Assembly (NCBI RefSeq): GCF_042477335.2
Contig: NC_091245.1
Span: forward strand, 34,730,501 to 34,794,500
Direction of reading: 5' to 3'
DNA length: 64,000 nucleotides
DNA from: Ovis canadensis
Taxonomy: Eukaryota; Chordata; Mammalia; Artiodactyla; Bovidae
Below the pieces are notes generated by a model. It had not been told where the DNA came from, did not search any database, and was given only the letters and a program-made list of their open reading frames with translations. The translations under genes were made by a program, and so were the position numbers. Shown piece by piece: positions 22,342-33,394 of the stretch. How positions within the stretch are numbered: the stretch's first letter is position 1; each line of letters begins with the position of its first letter.

Positions 22342-23504
22342 ATAGTTCAGTTCAGTTCAGTTCAGTCGCTCAGTCATGTCCGACTCTTTGCGACCCCATG
22401 AATCGCAGCACGCCAGGCCTCCCTGTCCATCACCATCTCCCAGAGTTCACTCAGACTCACGTTCATCGAGTCCGTGATGCCATCCAGCCATCTCATCCTC
22501 TGTCATCCCCTTCTCCTCCTGCCCCCAATCCCTCCAAGCATCAGAGTCTTTTCCAATGAGTCAACTCTTCGCATGAGGTGGCCAAAGTACTGGAGTTTCA
22601 GGTTTAGCATCATTCCTTCTAAAGAGCGCCCAGGGCTGATCTGCTTCAGAATGGACTGGTTAGATCTCCTTGCAGTCCAAGGGACTCTCAAGAGTCTTCT
22701 CCAACACCATAGTTCAAAAGCATCAATTCTTCGGCGCTCAGCCTTCTTCACAGTCCAACTCTCACATCCATACATGACCACAGGAAAAACCATAGCCTTG
22801 ACTAGACGGACCTTAGTCGGCAAAGTAATGTCTCTGCTTTTGAATATACTGTCTAGATTGGTCATAACTCTTCTTCCAAGGAGTAAGCATCTTTTAATTT
22901 CATGGCTGCAGTCACCATCTGCAGTGATTTTGGAGCCCCAAAAAATAAAGTCTGACACTGTTTCCACTGTTTCCCGATCTATTTGCCATGAAGCGATGGG
23001 ACCTGATGCCATGATCTTTGTTTTCTGAATGTTGAGCCTTAAGCCAACTTTTTCACTCTCCTCTTTCACTTTCATCAAGAGGCTTTTTAGTTCCTCTTCA
23101 CTTTCTTCCATAAGGGTGGTGTCATCTGCATATCTGAGGTTATGGATATTTCCCCCAGCAATCTTGATTCCAGCTTGTGTTTCTTCCAGTCCAGCGTTTC
23201 TCATGATGTACTCTGCATAGAAGTGAAATAAGCAGGGTGACAATATACAGCCTTGACGTACTCCTTTTCCTATTTGGAACCAGTCTGTTGTTCCATGTCC
23301 AGTTCTAACTGTTGCTTCCTGACCTGCATACAGATTTCTCAGGAGGCAGGTTAGGTGGTCTGGTATTCCCATCTCTTTCAGAATTTTCCACAGTTTATTG
23401 TGATCCACATAGTCAAAGGCTTTGGCATAGTCAATAAAGCAGAAATCGATGTTTTTCTGGAACTCTCTTGCTTTTTCCATGATCCAGCGGATGTTGGCAA
23501 TTTG
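22342..23504 (-). mobile_element. BovB LINE, antisense, best-preserved copy
   Basis: Begins with the reverse tail (agttc)n at 22344-22366 and runs through the C-terminal part and RT domain to 23504, where it is 5'-truncated. It is close to the ruminant BovB pattern. A weak duplication gcttcat (22337-22343) / gctccat (23504-23510) may mark the site. The sequence beyond looks like an L2 3' end. Confidence 0.95.
22503..23504 (-). pseudogene. BovB RT C-terminal two-thirds, one in-frame stop
   Basis: Open for about 330 BovB codons on the minus strand: FIDYAKAFDYVDHNKLW, GVRQGCILSPCLF, the catalytic YADD (bases 23121-23132), then the WTVKKAERRRIDAFELWCWR tail. The stop at 22503-22505 is TGA where related copies read CGA, the expected product of CpG decay, and BovB codons continue past it. 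The N-terminal RT blocks and the endonuclease are absent, so it cannot be autonomous. Confidence 0.92.
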
Positions 23505-23510
23505 CTCCAT

Positions 23511-24025
23511 AAGACTCTGAGTAACTTGAGGACAAGGACCTACTTTATTCATCTCCAGATCCCAGCCCTAAGCCAAAGGCCTTGGGTAACATAGGAGTTC
23601 AAAAAATGTGAGAATGAATAAAAGAATTTAGTGCCTAAAAGTTCCAGAAGTATATCCGAATTACAACATCTGTGCCTAGTTTGAAGTGTGGTTTCAACAG
23701 ATATTGAATAAATGTGTGAAATAATGAATAAATGATTGATATGAATGACTACTATTAATGGACAATTGATTATGCACCAGACACTGGACAGGAACATTTT
23801 ACATGTCATCTTATTTAATCTTTTCAACAACCCTGCTGCATCTTTTTCTCTGCAGTGCTTAGCACTATCTAACATCCCATGCATTTTATTTATCCACCTT
23901 GTCCATATTGGTCTCCTCCACTAGAATTTAACCTCCACGAGGTCTGAATCTTTGACTGCTTTGTTCACTGCTGCTTCCCCTGTCTGGAAGAGTGTTGGTA
24001 CCACGTTTATATTCAGTAAATATCC
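23511..24025 (+). repeat. L2 3'-end relics with a MIR piece between
   Basis: Positions 23511-23620 are L2-like (cttgaggacaaggacctact). Positions 23755-23850 are antisense MIR (tacatgtcatcttatttaat). Positions 23860-24025 are an L2 3' end (ctttgttcactgctgcttcc, then atattcagtaaatatc). Confidence 0.55.
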
Positions 24026-24159
24026 ACGGCATGAATATTGAATAAATATTATCCTTACCTGCATAGAAAAAGCTAAATTTAGTGATGCTAAGAAAAAAAT
24101 TCCCGATCTTGTGTTAGACACTCCAAGTCTTCCACAATTTCACTGAAAACTGGTGACAC

Positions 24160-24300
24160 ATTGTGATGTAGGTAATATCATTATTCTAGTCGGATGGACA
24201 CTGAGACTCAGAAAGATAGGGTCACCAGTTCGAATTACAGAGCAGTTCACTTAATAAAGTGGGTCATAATTCAAACCCTAGTGTGTGTGACCTCAAAACT
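24160..24300 (-). repeat. MIR fragment, antisense
   Basis: The run gacactgagactcagaaaga and the following cagttcgaattacagagcag follow the reverse MIR pattern. Confidence 0.5.
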
Positions 24301-25230
24301 CTTGCTCTTGTCATGACCTCAATCTACCTTGCAATGAGAAATTGACCCATCCCTCAATTAAAATATTCACAGAAAGGTGTTGTTGCACACCTAGAAAAAA
24401 ATCGAGAGACTCCCATTACAATCCAAATCTATTTAGGAAGCTCCCCATCAAACAAAGTGCATCCTTTTAACATTAACAATGCAATACTTGCTGAATGCAG
24501 GAGATTAGAAAAACATTATTAGGATGAGAAAGACATGCCAATGACTCAAGATGCCAATGACTTGAGCTTTTAATGAGATGCCCACTGTATCTAGGAGTAA
24601 GCAATTTCCCAAAGGATTATCTGATGTGAAAGGAATAGTAAGGAGCTCTTTAGCGGCACCCAGACACATCCTCTCATATACACACCTGCTCAGGGCTCAG
24701 TGAAGACAGTGCGTAAATGTCTGGAATATTACATAAAAGCTGTCTGCCCAACCAGTCAAAGCTATTAAAATCCATCTTGCTGAAACAAACCCTGAGAGCA
24801 GGTCAAACAAATCTAATTTTTATTGTTCCTTAAGGAGATGACTATGTCGGAGACAAAGGAGAGAGGCAGAAGGCCAGTTAGAAAGAAAAAAAAAAAAACC
24901 CTAAGAGGCCTTACAAAATTAAATGTTCAGAAGAACCGTGGCAGGCAAGATAAATGATATATTACAGTGCCGGTTTAAACCTAATTGATGACTAATGTCG
25001 CAATGCATCTGAACCTACACTGATCTATTATCCGTCTGGTCCAGGATGAAGGGACACTGCAAGGAGAAAAATTGCTAACTGTTTTAACCTGATGGAACTT
25101 TAAAAAAAATAACCAGCCCAGTTACTTTAAAAGATAAATGGCTGGGTGGTGACCTCCTAATGTATATCAGGGTCTTGCAAGGCAAAATCAAATGTTAATT
25201 AAATAGAATCCAGTGCAAGAACGATGCAGG
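24301..25230. other. Repeat-free AT-rich block, possible conserved non-coding element
   Basis: No interspersed repeat is recognised across about 900 bases. It is rich in TAAT-core motifs (cctaattgatgactaatg near 24979, aatgttaattaaat near 25190). There is no open frame of note. Such texture is common in developmental enhancers, but conservation is not shown here. Confidence 0.35.
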
Positions 25231-25769
25231 AAGAGCATGGTTTAGAGCCCAAGAGGCCACAGGGAATTGTGTTGTTAGATTTCAAAGAAACTACCAATGG
25301 AGAGGCAGTTATGGCAGACCACATAGAAGTAGCTGAAAAAACCAGATGTACACACAAACACCATCTAAATAATACTTACATACAAGGTATATGGAACAGC
25401 CTTTGGGCACAGCTAAATCACAGTCCTTCGAAGGGCAGTGTTGTCAACAGAGCCACTTAAATTCATGGGGGTGGATCAGAGACGTTTTATTTTTCTGATC
25501 TATATCAATATATTCTCAACACAACTCTCAGAAGGCAAAACAATGTAAGATGTAAGAATTTGTCAAAGGGATTCAAGAGCCAACTTGAAATGGCTCCAGA
25601 TGGCCAAGTCTGGGATACTGTTAGCCACAAAATAGTGAATGTAATAGATGATAATCAAAGACTACAGTAAGAGTCAATGAGCTCATATTGATAATAATAA
25701 TTGAATATATAAATGGAAAAAGGAATGAATGATGAGAGGGAAATTTCCTTGTTAGTGTGCGTGCCTGTG
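25231..25769. other. No gene; possible old L1 3' sequence
   Basis: Positions about 25570-25740 have the loose AT-rich texture of an old L1 3' UTR. The frame at 25224-25460 has no domain. Confidence 0.35.
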
Positions 25770-25986
25770 TGTGTGCATGTTAAGTTGCTTCAGTGTTGTC
25801 CAACTTGTTATGATCTTATAGACTCTATCCTGCCAGGCTCTTCTGTCCATGGGATTCTCCAGGCAAGAATACTAGAGTGGGTTGCCATGCCTCACTCCAG
25901 GGGATCTTCCCTACCCAAGGACTGAAGTCTGTCTCTTGGGGCTCCTGCATTCCAGGTGGATTCTTTACTGCTGAGCCACAAAAGTA
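25770..25986 (-). mobile_element. Bov-tA SINE, antisense
   Basis: The reverse tail (aagttgcttcagtgttgtcc) runs to the reverse tRNA-like head (tctttactgctgagccacaa). Diverged, no clear TSD. Confidence 0.85.
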
Positions 25987-26789
25987 TCAAGCCAAAGAAT
26001 GACTCAGGAAGTATTTTATATTAAAGGAGATCATGTAGATATGGCAATAAAATTCAACCTGTTTGGACACTAGGCCAGAAAAATAGACATCTGTGGAACA
26101 ACTGGAAACTTTTGCATTAAGTCCCTGAATTAGATACTAAACATCGTATTAACGTCCCTCTCATAAATTTGACAGTTATAAAATGGCTATTTGGAAGACA
26201 GTTAACATTTGGGGAATTAGAGTAAAATTTGGATATTCTTTGTTCTAATTTTGAAACTTTTTTAAATAAGTCTGAAATTATTTCGAAATGCCAAGTTAAA
26301 AGATTATACCCAGAATGCCATCATTGCACTTTCTCTGAAGGACTATATCGAGAATAAGCTGGTCTCCTCAGAGGTGGGAAGAGCTACCACCAAAGCCTAT
26401 ATGTCCTTGCTCAACTGGGAAAGGAAAGAACCAAAGGCAGAAAGAGGTGATCACTTTGATCAAGTTCAGAAATAGTCAGATACCTTCAAGACATGGGCAA
26501 CCACAGAACAGCTTTGCCTGGCTTGCTCATGCCCAGGATGGTATCTGACCTTTTGGGTACAGGGGCAACAAATGAGTCCACTGAGAACAGCTTTGTACTG
26601 ACAGTGACTTAGAAGAGGGAATCATTGTTAACAACTCTAATAATAATTACACCATTTATTCTGCACTTATTGAGTTAGTCTTTGTGTCACTGTCCTTAAT
26701 ATATTTATCTAATCTAAGAGGCAATACCTGAGAGAGGTATTGCCCACATTTTAGGAAATGGGAGGAGACATTTGTTTTTGAAAACAGAA
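25987..26789. other. No gene; old repeat-like 3' end near 26100-26310
   Basis: The stretch ending aagtctgaaattatttcgaa, then atgccaagttaaaaga resembles the end of an old L1M-type element. The remainder is unassigned. Confidence 0.35.
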
Positions 26790-27212
26790 CTGTTTCAATA
26801 AAAGGAAGATTTAGTAATACTGTTAAAATGACCATACTACCCAAGGCAATCTATCGATTTAATGCAATCCCTATGAAATTATTAATGGCATTTTCCACAG
26901 AACTAGAACAAATAATTTTTAAATTTGTATGGAACCACAAAAGACCCTGAATAGCTAAAGCAATTCTGAGAAAAGAAGAATTTCAGGCTATGCTACAAAG
27001 CTACAATCAACAAAATAGTACTGGCACAAAAATATATAGATAGAACAGCCCTCGAGAATACTGGAGTGGGTAACCATTCCCTTCTCCAGAGGATCTTCCT
27101 GACACAGCGATCGAACTCAAGTTTCCCGCATTGCAGGCAGATTCTTTACCATCTGAGCCACCACGGAAGCCCTAAAAAATCAACTATACATCAATAAAAA
27201 TTAAAAAAGTAA
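26790..27212 (+). mobile_element. L1 ORF2 fragment plus L1 3' tip, split by a SINE head
   Basis: Positions 26800-27048 are L1 ORF2 C-terminal RT sequence (accatactacccaaggcaat, then tttttaaatttgtatggaac). Positions 27176-27212 match the L1 terminus (tcaactatacatcaataaaa). The intervening 3' part of L1 is deleted and a Bov-tA head unit (27049-27172) lies at the junction. Confidence 0.75.
27049..27172 (-). mobile_element. Bov-tA head-only unit, antisense
   Basis: Contains only the reverse of the tRNA-like head and the first inner segment, starting gagaatactggagtgggtaa and ending ctgagccaccacggaagccc. The BovB-like tail is absent. The same start point occurs in the extra unit at 39797. Confidence 0.85.
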
Positions 27213-27687
27213 AAGAAAGATTTATCAATTTGGCCATGGATGGAAGTGATAATGTAGTGATAATCTATGCTTATTATTCTAAATCCTGGTGTGTTCTACA
27301 ACCTCAGCCAGAGTGTAGAGCCCACCTACCAATGACTTTCAAAAAATTTAACTAGATTTGATCCATAGTTTAGGGTAAAATTTAAATGTGAAAAGGAAAA
27401 TAAAAAAACAAGGAATTTCTAGCCAAGTATACAAATATATAGGCAAGGTTGTTGCAACATCATTTGATCTACTTAGGAAACCTACGATTTCCAGCACTTG
27501 AGCAGAACTTCACTTATTTCACAGTAATCATCCATGTGCTAATTGCTAATGATCCTCATCTATTGAGTCAATAAGAATTTAGTGAATATCTTCTAGTGCA
27601 AAATACAGTGCTGGGCCTCAAAGGGACAGAAAGATACAAATTATCCATTTGAACCTACTGAGGGCAAGCCATGGTAAGATCCATCTT
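27213..27687. other. No gene; L2-like tail end
   Basis: Mostly unassigned. Positions 27570-27660 resemble a reversed L2 3' end (tacagtgctgggcctcaaag). Confidence 0.35.
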
Positions 27688-27843
27688 AGTGATATTCCTT
27701 CCTCTCCCCCCTCTCCCCATCCTTCCTCTTCTCCATTTTCCCTCCCCCTCCCTGACCTTCTGCATCTTCTCTCCTCCTTCTCTTTTTCCTCTTCTCCTCC
27801 CCAATTCCTGTCTTTCTTATCTGCTCCCTCTCCTTTTTCTTTC
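27688..27843. repeat. Polypyrimidine tract (CT-rich)
   Basis: About 155 bases almost free of purines on the plus strand. The proline/serine/leucine-rich frames and the reverse glutamate/arginine-rich frame are low-complexity artefacts. Confidence 0.9.
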
Positions 27844-28905
27844 AAACTATGGAAGCATAGAAAAGGGGGAATTCATTCTAACTGGAGGATTTAGGAAGAC
27901 TTACGGAATATAAGCCCTGACTGAATAGGGTCATGAACAAGACGCAAGACTTTAATACGCAGGGTGAGAGAAAAAACTTTCCAAGGGACTCATTGGATCA
28001 AAACTATCTTGGTGGGGAAATTCAAGGAAATAAGAAGTAGTGTGCGTGGTCAGAGCATGTGTACATGAGATGATAAGGGTAAGGAGGAAAGAGCAAGGGG
28101 TAGGGAGTGGCAGAACTCCTGACGGAGGCTGGGGCTGACCCTGGAGAAGCCACTAGTTCCCTCAGGAGGGATCTGCATTTGACCTTCTGGACCAAAGAAT
28201 GGTTACTTGTAGGAGGGGTAAGTGATGAACAAGCACATTCTTTGTCATCGAAAGACCTGAATCCAATTCATCAAAGTTAGGCTCAGGAATCATCTGCATT
28301 TAAACAGTCCAGGATAGTCTCACAAACAACAAAATGACTCCACTAGACCTCCACCTGGGAACAGGTTGTTATTATTATATCCTTCCTAAAGAACAAATTA
28401 TAGGTGCTCTTGTCCTTCAAGATTCTCTGTAATCCAAACTTTCTTGTAATATAAACTGTCTATTTCTCTGCTTCATAAGAGCTAGTAGAGTTTGCTCATA
28501 AGGGCTCATTTTTCCCAATATATTTTGATAGAAGTGGATGATATGAGTACCCAAAGTTAGGAACATAAGAACAAACATCTTGGGAAGAGTTATTAGCTTT
28601 CCTATTAGTGCAGGAGCTAACAAACGAGCTTCCCTAAACAGAGGCACTGGCTACCTTCCAGGCTGGCCATGACCATTCAAGCTCCAGACCAATGGCTAGA
28701 AAAGTCAAAGTCATATTTTATGAAGCTCAGCTAGTTCAATGAAAACACTGTGTTGAAAAACCTCAAGCAGTCTGTAAATAGATTTCTAGGGTTTTCTTGA
28801 AAGGTTTATGAGAACACCATGGCTTAGCACTAAGTTATGTGAGTGAAAGGACCAGAATGCACCTTTGAAGGGATGTGTGTCTCTTTGTAAATCTGTGTTT
28901 AGTCA
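27844..28905. other. No gene seen
   Basis: About 1 kb of unassigned sequence with no repeat I can name and no convincing frame. Confidence 0.4.
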
Positions 28906-29030
28906 ACCAGAGAAGAACACAAGTTCTGGGGTCAGGAAGACCTGGGTCCAAATCACAGTTCTCTCACTTACTACTTCTGTACAGGGGCAAGTTACTTAAT
29001 TCCTCTGAACTTCAGTCTTCTTGGGGCTCT
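28906..29030 (+). repeat. MIR SINE relic
   Basis: In MIR order: aagttctggggtcaggaaga, cctgggtccaaatcacagtt, aagttacttaattcctctga. Confidence 0.8.
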
Positions 29031-29079
29031 AGTGCCTAGTTCTTCAGGTTATTTTGAGGGCTGATCTCTTCCCCCAGAT

Positions 29080-30140
29080 ATCTATATGCCTCATGACAGC
29101 ACCTCTTTGGGTCTTCACTCAATTGTCCTTCCCAGTGGAGACTTCCCCAAACTTTATATTTAATGCTGAAGCCTCTTGATGAAAGTGAAAGAGGAGAGTG
29201 AAAAAGTTGGCTTAAAGCTCAACATTTAGAAAACGAAGATCATGGCATCTGGTCCAATCACTTCATGGCAAATAGATGATGAAACAGTGGAAACAGTGTC
29301 AGATTTTATTTTTGGGGGGCTCCAAAATCACTGCAGATGGTGACTGCAGCTATGAAATTAAAAGACACTCCTTGGAAGGAAAGTTATGATCAACCTAGAT
29401 AGCATATTCAAAAGCAGAGACATTACTTTGCCAACAAAGGTCTGTCTAGTCAAGGCTATGGTTTTTCCAGTAGTCATGTATGGATGTGAGAGTTGGACTG
29501 TGAAGAAAGCTGAGCACCGAAGAATTGATACTTATGAACTGTGTGTTGGAGAAGAGTCTTGAGAGTCCCTTGGACTGCAAGGAGATCCAACCAGTCCATT
29601 CTGAAGGAGATCAGCCCTGGGTGTTCTTTGGAAGGAATGATGCTAAAGGTGAAACTCCAATACTTTGGCCACCTCATGTGAAGAGTTGACTCATTGGAAA
29701 AGACTCTGATGCTGGAAGGGATTGGGGGCAGGAGGAGAAGGGGACGACAGAGGATGAGATGGCTGGATGGCATCACCAACTCGATGGATGTGAGTTTGAG
29801 TGAACTCTGGAGTTGGTGATGGACAGGGAGGCCTGGCATGCTGCAATTCATGGGGTTGCAAAGAGTCAGACACGACTGAGTGACTGAACTGAACTGAACA
29901 CCCCTACCTGCCCCCAGTACTTCTTATCCTCTTTCCATGCTTTTTCACTTTAGTACTTACTCACTATAATATATTACACTGCATATTTTACCATTTTTAT
30001 CTTTAGTTTCTGTCTCCAATACTAACATTTTAACAACACAGAGCAGGAATTTTTGCTCATTTTCATCACTGCTATAACTTCTGTGCCTAAAATAGTATTT
30101 GAAACAAAATAAGTGCTTAATAAATACTTATTGAATGAAT
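29080..30140 (+). repeat. L2 3' region interrupted by BovB
   Basis: The L2 part before (cagtggagacttccccaaac) and after (ccccagtacttcttatcctc, then agtgcttaataaatacttat) the BovB at 29168-29899 are consecutive parts of one L2. This dates BovB as the later arrival. Confidence 0.75.
29168..29899 (+). mobile_element. BovB LINE 3' fragment inserted in L2
   Basis: 5'-truncated, starting at the segment after the YADD box (aagcctcttgatgaaagtga) and ending in the gaactgaactgaa tail. Indels and stops break the frame, including a frame loss near 29305 in a G-run. No clear TSD. Confidence 0.94.
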
Positions 30141-31107
30141 GGGTGGATGATTAAATGGTTAGTCAATGGGAAGATTCCTTGGCCAGATTCCTGGTCAATA
30201 TGGTTTGATGAGTTCATGCTTCCAGTGTCCCTGAGTGCCAAATACCCAAAAATGAGAGATCAACTACAAAAAGGAAAAAAACATTAAAAACCTGTGTTAT
30301 ATGAGAGGTTAACATTAGGAGAAGCTGGTGGAAGTTATTCAGTTACTTTTTGTACTATCACTGAAATTCTTCTGAGAATCCAAAAATATTTCAAAAGAAA
30401 AATTAGAAAAAAAAAAACTGTGGTTGAGAAAAAAAGATAAGCATCTCTGTGGTCCAGAAATAGAACCAAAATACAGCAATAATCAGGGGCTAAAGGTATG
30501 GCCTACTAGGCTCTTCACCTAGCCAGCCAACACTGAGTAGTTGAGCTTCTGAGGCAAGGAGAACCACATGTGGCAGGGAACCGAGTGAATCTCACAAGCT
30601 AAAATTTAGAGTCTCAGGCAGGACTCTCCAATCCATGAAGAAAGGCTTAAAGTCATACCACCCATTGTCTGGGGCTATGATTTGTATAATGCTCTACGAA
30701 AGAAACAGACAAATGTGCAACTAGGATTTGGGTCAAGTGATTTGTTACTGACCCTCTTCTAGACAAGGGTGGAGAAGCAGTATATGAAAAGATAATGGAT
30801 GAGAATTTTTACAGCATGAATGATAGACCACTGGACTTTGAAACACAAGGAAGGCTAAAGATAAATAAAAATTGAACTGTATTCACACACAAAGGGCAGA
30901 ACATTATGGATACCAAGAAAATATCCAAAACTACTAGAAAAAACGGACAGATTGTCTAACACAGAATGATAGCGAGGCAGATGGCAGGTTACTCAGCAGC
31001 AGCAATCTCTGCCAGAACTCAACAGATACCTACAAAGTGCTGATGGGGGAAAGATCTGACCTAGACTTCTATACCCTGTGTGACAATCAAGCAAAGGTAT
31101 ATTAGTA
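30141..31107. other. No gene seen
   Basis: Unassigned AT-rich sequence. Positions 30300-30410 resemble an old L1-type 3' end (atccaaaaatatttcaaaag, then an A-rich end). Confidence 0.4.
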
Positions 31108-31502
31108 TATTGCTAGGGTTGCCACAGTAAAATACCACACATTGACTTAAACAGTCAAAATTTATTTTCTCACAGTTTTGGAGGTTGGAAGTCCAAGATC
31201 TGGGTATCAGCAGATTTGATGTCTTCCGAGGCCTCTCTCCTTTGCTTGCAGATGGCTGCCTTCATGCTATGTCCTCACATGTCCTCACATGTCCTCCAGG
31301 CACATAAACTCCTGGTACCTCTTTTGCATGTCTACATTTTCTCTTCCTAGAGGGTAATCAGATTGCATAAGAGCTCATGCTAATAGCCTCATTTTAACTT
31401 AACCATTTAAAGGTCCTATTGCCAAATATAGTCACATTCTGATGTAGTGGAGTTTAGGGCTTTATCATATGAATTGGGGAAGAGGATACAATTCAATCTA
31501 AC
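31108..31502 (-). mobile_element. MLT1-type solo LTR (ERVL-MaLR), antisense
   Basis: Reverse of an ancient mammalian LTR: gctagggttgccacagtaaa, ttattttctcacagttttgg, agatggctgccttcatgcta, cctcattttaacttaaccat, cacattctgatgtagtggag. It is non-coding and no internal retroviral gene is adjacent, so it is a solo LTR or a fragment. A short tandem gtcctcacat repeat sits at 31270-31290. Confidence 0.75.
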
Positions 31503-31524
31503 AAAGATTAAGAAAAAGACATAT

Positions 31525-31798
31525 GCTGCTGCTGCTGCCAAGTCGCTTCAGTCTTGTCTGACTCTGTGTGACCCCACAGACGGCAGCCCATGAGGCTCCC
31601 CCATCCCTGGGATTCTCCAGGCAAGAACATTGGAGTGGGTTGCCATTTCCTTCTCCAATGCATGAAAGTGAAAAGTGAAAGTGAAGTAGCTCAGTGTGTC
31701 TGACTCTTAGCGACCCCATGGACTGCGGCCCACCAGGCTCCTCTGTCCATGGCATTTTCCAGGCAAGAGTGTTGGAGTGGGGTGCCATTGCCTTCTCC
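31525..31798 (-). mobile_element. Bov-A2 SINE, antisense
   Basis: Two tandem monomers preceded by a (gct)n run. The monomer joints are at about 31660 (ccaatgcatgaaagtgaaaa). Full length and fairly young in appearance. No clear TSD. Confidence 0.93.
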
Positions 31799-32241
31799 AC
31801 CCACAAAAAACTAGAGTATTTATTACCTATAGATACTTGCTTCAAGAACCACTAAAAGCAATTTATCACTAATGAGAAACGAAAATTACAAAAAAATGGT
31901 AGAAATATATACAAAAAGTAATAATAAAGTTGATTATAAGTGAATTAAATTCCTCTGCTGAAAGCTAGAGATTATCACATTGGATTTTTAAGACATCCTG
32001 TTAAATGCCTCATCAAAGAGACATAGCCAGGACACAATGGCCCTAAGATCAAAACTAAGTGTATGAAACAAGAGTTAACAGTCACATATGAGTCAAATAA
32101 AGTGGGTACAATAATATTAGAATTACACCAAAAACAATTTAAGGAGAAAGGGATTAGTGAAGTAAAGAATACTAAATAATAATTAAAAGGAATTCTGCCA
32201 AGAAGATGGAAAAATCATAAACCTGTATTTACCTAAAACCT
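31799..32241. other. No gene seen; AT-rich
   Basis: Unassigned AT-rich sequence. Confidence 0.4.
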
Positions 32242-32250
32242 AATGAAATA

Positions 32251-32859
32251 TCTCAGACTTCATGTTTTGGGGCTCCAAAATCACTGCAGATGGTGACTGC
32301 AGCCATGAAATTAAAAGACACTTACTCCTTGGAAGGAAAGTTATGACCAACCTAGACAGCATATTAAAAAGCAGAGACATTATTTTGCCAACAAAGGTCT
32401 GACTAGTCAAGGCTATGGTTTTTCCAGTAGTCATGTATGGATGTGAGAGTTGGACTATATAAAAGCTGAGCACAGAAGAATTAATGCTTTTGAACTGTGG
32501 TGTTGGAGAAGACTCTTGAGAGTCCCTTGAACTGCAAGGAGATCCAACCAGTCCATTCTAAAGGAGATCAGCCCTGGGTGTTCTTCAGAAGGACTGATGC
32601 TAAAGCTGAAACTCCAATACTTTGGCCACTTCATGTGAAGAGTTGACTCATTGGAAAAGACTCTGATGCTGGAAGGGATTGGGGGCAGGAGGAGAAGGGG
32701 ACGACAGAGGATGAGATGGCTGGATGGCATCACGGACTCGATGGACGTGAGTTTGAGTGAACTCCGGGAGTTGGTGATGGACAGGGAGGCCTGGCGTGCT
32801 GCAATTCATGGGGTCTCAAAGAGTTGGACATGACTGAGCGAATGAACTGAACTGAACTG
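32251..32859 (+). mobile_element. BovB LINE 3' fragment with 9-bp TSD
   Basis: 5'-truncated BovB ending in gaactgaactgaactg. The duplication aatgaaata at 32242-32250 and 32860-32868 is perfect. Only the C-terminal protein tail is represented, with stops (tatataaaagctgagc disrupts the frame near 32457). Confidence 0.95.
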
Positions 32860-32950
32860 AATGAAATACATAGAATAAAAAGTGACACATCAGCAAACAT
32901 ATAATCATGACTGAAATATATTCAATCTTGAATATATATGCATTTACACC

Positions 32951-32953
32951 CAG

Positions 32954-33029
<76 letters not shown>
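32951..33029. repeat. Compound microsatellite (ACAG)n(CA)n
   Basis: About 30 bases of acag units run directly into about 24 ca units. It is the longest microsatellite in the window. Confidence 0.96.
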
Positions 33030-33031
<2 letters not shown>

Positions 33032-33059
33032 ATACATTTAAGTTTCTAACACAGAGAAA

Positions 33060-33335
33060 ATATACATTCCCCTAGAATGTTCTGCCTTGTTAATCTGGCA
33101 TATGGTTTTCAAACTTCAAGACTCAGTCTTACTTAGGTCTCTTAAGCAGAATTATTCATTACAACACTGGGGTCCCTTAAAATCACCCACATACATGGTA
33201 TATAGTATTTGTAGAATGGCACCTATTTGTTTTCACTAGATGCTGAGTCCCTTGTTGGCACTGATGTGTTACCCATCTTTGCCATTCCTGGCACATAATA
33301 CATGGTTGAAAACTGCTTATTGTATGAATGAATCC
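33060..33335 (+). repeat. L2 3'-end relic
   Basis: The order ccctagaatgttctgccttg, tcaagactcagtcttactta, gatgctgagtcccttgttgg, tggcacataatacatggttg follows L2. Confidence 0.65.
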
Positions 33336-33394
33336 ATAGTCTCTGCCCCTGAGAAGCTCACAAAGCAGAGAAATAAGCAGCTAACATGCAATGG

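Noticed and set aside
22474..23028. 184-codon forward frame
   Set aside because: Shadow of the antisense BovB reverse transcriptase on the other strand.
27618..27913. Proline/serine-rich and glutamate/arginine-rich frames
   Set aside because: Produced by the polypyrimidine tract; low complexity.
31108..31502. Possible intact endogenous retrovirus
   Set aside because: Only an LTR-type fragment is present. No gag, pol or env sequence lies next to it.
32816..33037. Reverse Cys-Val repeat frame
   Set aside because: Translation of the (ACAG)n(CA)n microsatellite plus the BovB end.
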